This document shows, one piece after another, positions 62,695-64,000 of a stretch of 64,000 bases of DNA. The stretch's first letter is position 1, and every line of letters starts with the position of its first letter. This DNA is from Flavobacterium undicola (GTDB taxonomy: Bacteria; Bacteroidota; Bacteroidia; Flavobacteriales; Flavobacteriaceae), in contig NZ_JAAAPM020000017.1 of NCBI RefSeq assembly GCF_009909155.2, positions 1 to 64,000 on the forward strand. The letters run 5' to 3'. A program made the position numbers and the translations under genes. The notes under the pieces are model-generated. The model saw nothing but the letters and a program-made list of their open reading frames with translations. It searched no databases and was not told the DNA's origin.

Positions 62695-63177
62695 ATGAAA
62701 AAAAACATTCCATTTTTATTACTATTTTTTATTTGTTCGGTACTACAAACTAATGCTCAAACAAACATCAAAAATAAAGCTAACATACTGGAAGGCATTT
62801 GGTTATTTAAATCTCAAAAAACTTCAGATAAACCAGAAATGGGATTTGTTCCAATGAATACCGGAATTCTTAAAATTATTTCATCAGATGGTAAATTCAC
62901 AAATTTCACACCTAATCCTTACAAAATAATTATAGGAACTGATGGACTATGTCATGTAAAATCTGATAGTATTTATGTAGAATCAGTACAACATTCTGTT
63001 ATTCCTAGTCTAATAGGAAAAGACAATAGGTTAATTTATAAACTACATGATAATTTTCTTTATCTTAAATTCTTCTTAGAAAAAAATGCTATAAATCAAG
63101 ATGTAAATATCTGGATTGAAGAAATTTGGGAAAAAGCTCAAATGCCCAATCAAATAACCACTGAGACAATAAAATGA
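62695..63177 (+). CDS. Small secreted protein, possibly lipocalin-like (DUF4488-like)
   Basis: The 160-residue protein has a signal peptide (about 1-21, ending TNAQT). The mature part begins NILEGIWLFKSQKTSDKPEMG and contains LKIISSDGKFTNFT, resembling the short beta-barrel DUF4488 or lipocalin-like families of Bacteroidetes, ending in an Ile/Trp-rich IWIEEIWEKAQ. I am not sure of the family. It stands alone with AT-rich flanks and is followed by a 100-base gap. Confidence 0.65.
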   Translation: MKKNIPFLLLFFICSVLQTNAQTNIKNKANILEGIWLFKSQKTSDKPEMGFVPMNTGILKIISSDGKFTNFTPNPYKIIIGTDGLCHVKSDSIYVESVQHSVIPSLIGKDNRLIYKLHDNFLYLKFFLEKNAINQDVNIWIEEIWEKAQMPNQITTETIK

Positions 63178-63250
63178 TTTAAAAGATTGATTTATGGAAT
63201 TTCATATTTAAAAAATCTCAGAAGCTAAAAGCAAAGTGCATAGTTTTAAC

Positions 63251-63258
63251 TATTTTTG
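63251..63258 (+). promoter_or_regulatory. Possible -7 box upstream of the BatA-like gene
   Basis: TATTTTTG matches TAnnTTTG, 27 bases before the start codon at 63285. No -33 element is obvious. Confidence 0.4.
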
Positions 63259-63284
63259 GATATTAAATAAAACCCAAAACAAGA

Positions 63285-64000
63285 ATGCAATTCAAACATC
63301 CTGAAATTTTATACTTTCTGTTCTTATTGATTGTACCTGTTTTGGTTCATTTGTTTCAATTTCGTCGTTTTAAAAAAGAATATTTCACCAATGTTCAATT
63401 TTTAAAATCGATTTCCATCCAAACCAGAAAAAGTTCCCAACTCAAAAAATGGTTGCTGCTTTGCTGCCGTTTATTGCTACTTACTTTTGTTATTTTGGCT
63501 TTCGCCCAACCTTTTTTTGAAGCCAAAGACAACAATAACCGTTCGAATGAAATGTATATTATTCTGGACAATTCTTTTAGTATGCAGGCCAAAGGGAAAA
63601 AAGGCGAATTACTGAAAAGAGCCGTGCAGGAATTACTGGAAGAAACTCCTGAAAACACTAACTTTTCATTACTTACCAATACCGAAAGCTATTGGAATAC
63701 CGATATCAAATCGATTAGAAGTACATTGCAAAATTTAAAATACAGTGCCATTCCGTTTGAATTAGATCATTTGTTAGCCAAAATAAATGCGCATCCTACA
63801 AATGCAAAAAAGGACATTATCATTATTACTGATGCCATAGGAATTGACCAAAAGCAACTCAAAAGCATTTCTAAAAACGATGTCAGTTATTTTATAATTC
63901 CAAAATCGGAACAAAAAAACAATGTAGCTGTTGACAGTGTTTTCATTAATGAAACTACTAGTGACTTCTATGATATCAATGTGGCATTATCGAGTTATGG
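63285..64000 (+). CDS. BatA-domain/VWA membrane protein, 5' part only
   Basis: The frame is open from an ATG at 63285 to the window end (238 complete codons). It begins MQFKHPEILYFLFLLIVPVLV, the aerotolerance BatA N-terminal domain, with a first membrane helix (about residues 7-23), a basic loop and a second helix (about 61-77, LLLCCRLLLLTFVILAFA). A von Willebrand A-type domain follows with IILDNSFSMQ, which keeps the DxSxS metal-ion site, and later IIIITDAIG. Proteins of this type in Bacteroidetes are large inner-membrane proteins, often linked to MoxR-type ATPase loci. The rest lies beyond the window. Confidence 0.85.
   Translation, partial: MQFKHPEILYFLFLLIVPVLVHLFQFRRFKKEYFTNVQFLKSISIQTRKSSQLKKWLLLCCRLLLLTFVILAFAQPFFEAKDNNNRSNEMYIILDNSFSMQAKGKKGELLKRAVQELLEETPENTNFSLLTNTESYWNTDIKSIRSTLQNLKYSAIPFELDHLLAKINAHPTNAKKDIIIITDAIGIDQKQLKSISKNDVSYFIIPKSEQKNNVAVDSVFINETTSDFYDINVALSSY

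Overview
The window looks like chromosomal DNA from a Bacteroidetes bacterium of the family Flavobacteriaceae, most likely Flavobacterium or a close relative. The evidence is the AT-rich base composition, many families confined to this group (DUF6452, DUF6048, DUF6095, DUF6146 and DUF6787-like proteins), a type IX secretion (T9SS) partner of the PorP/SprF family beside a giant adhesin with a CHU_C-type C-terminus, Bacteroidetes -7 promoter boxes (TAnnTTTG), weak Shine-Dalgarno sequences and many one- or four-base gene overlaps (TAATG, ATGA). No tRNA, rRNA, CRISPR array, intact insertion sequence or prophage was recognised.

Layout. 1-2.8 kb: the 5' part of a secreted tail-fibre-like protein with a 39-bp in-frame tandem repeat, then a sensor kinase gene broken twice by small indels. 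2.9-4.5 kb: SGNH esterase and aldo/keto reductase. 4.6-11.5 kb: a 1955-residue modular T9SS adhesin and its PorP/SprF partner. 11.7-19.9 kb: a lipoprotein, a DUF1905/OmdA protein, a membrane protein lying between copies of a dispersed repeat, RlmD, a DUF6452/DUF6048 pair, an RlmL-like methyltransferase, another methyltransferase and a ZIP metal transporter. 20-24.9 kb: a DUF1016 nuclease-like gene with three covarying palindromes, murQ, a toxin-antitoxin pair coupled to a pentapeptide-repeat gene, small membrane/lipoproteins and TerC. 25-31.5 kb: a cNMP/CBS/nucleotidyltransferase protein with an exonuclease, then a potassium block (Kup plus a shortened KdpD/KdpE pair without kdpFABC). 31.6-37 kb: topoisomerase IV genes parE and parC separated by a HEPN/MNT toxin-antitoxin pair. 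37-44 kb: metallo-hydrolase, flavin reductase, a FIST sensor with a soluble hybrid kinase, a decayed second copy of the flavin reductase, YihY and YchF. 44-52.9 kb: housekeeping genes including ferredoxin, acyl-CoA reductase, serC, serA, msrA and a LolD-like ATPase. 53.1-59.7 kb: a five-gene unit (response regulator, HEAT protein, processive glycosyltransferase, LtaS-like sulfatase fused to TPRs, YaiO-like outer-membrane barrel) that reads as an envelope-spanning polysaccharide synthesis, modification and export machine. 60-64 kb: a DEAD-box-type helicase, a lactonase-fold protein, a small secreted protein and the 5' part of a BatA/VWA membrane protein.

The strongest candidates for undescribed biology are the 53-60 kb glycan locus, where the TPR block of the sulfatase closely resembles the TPR block of the adjacent YaiO-like protein; the antitoxin/ParE-like toxin/pentapeptide unit, which could join a gyrase poison with a gyrase protector; the HEPN/MNT pair inside parE-parC; and the covarying palindromes inside the DUF1016 gene. 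Products are assigned by reading translated sequence and recalling family motifs; no database search was run.
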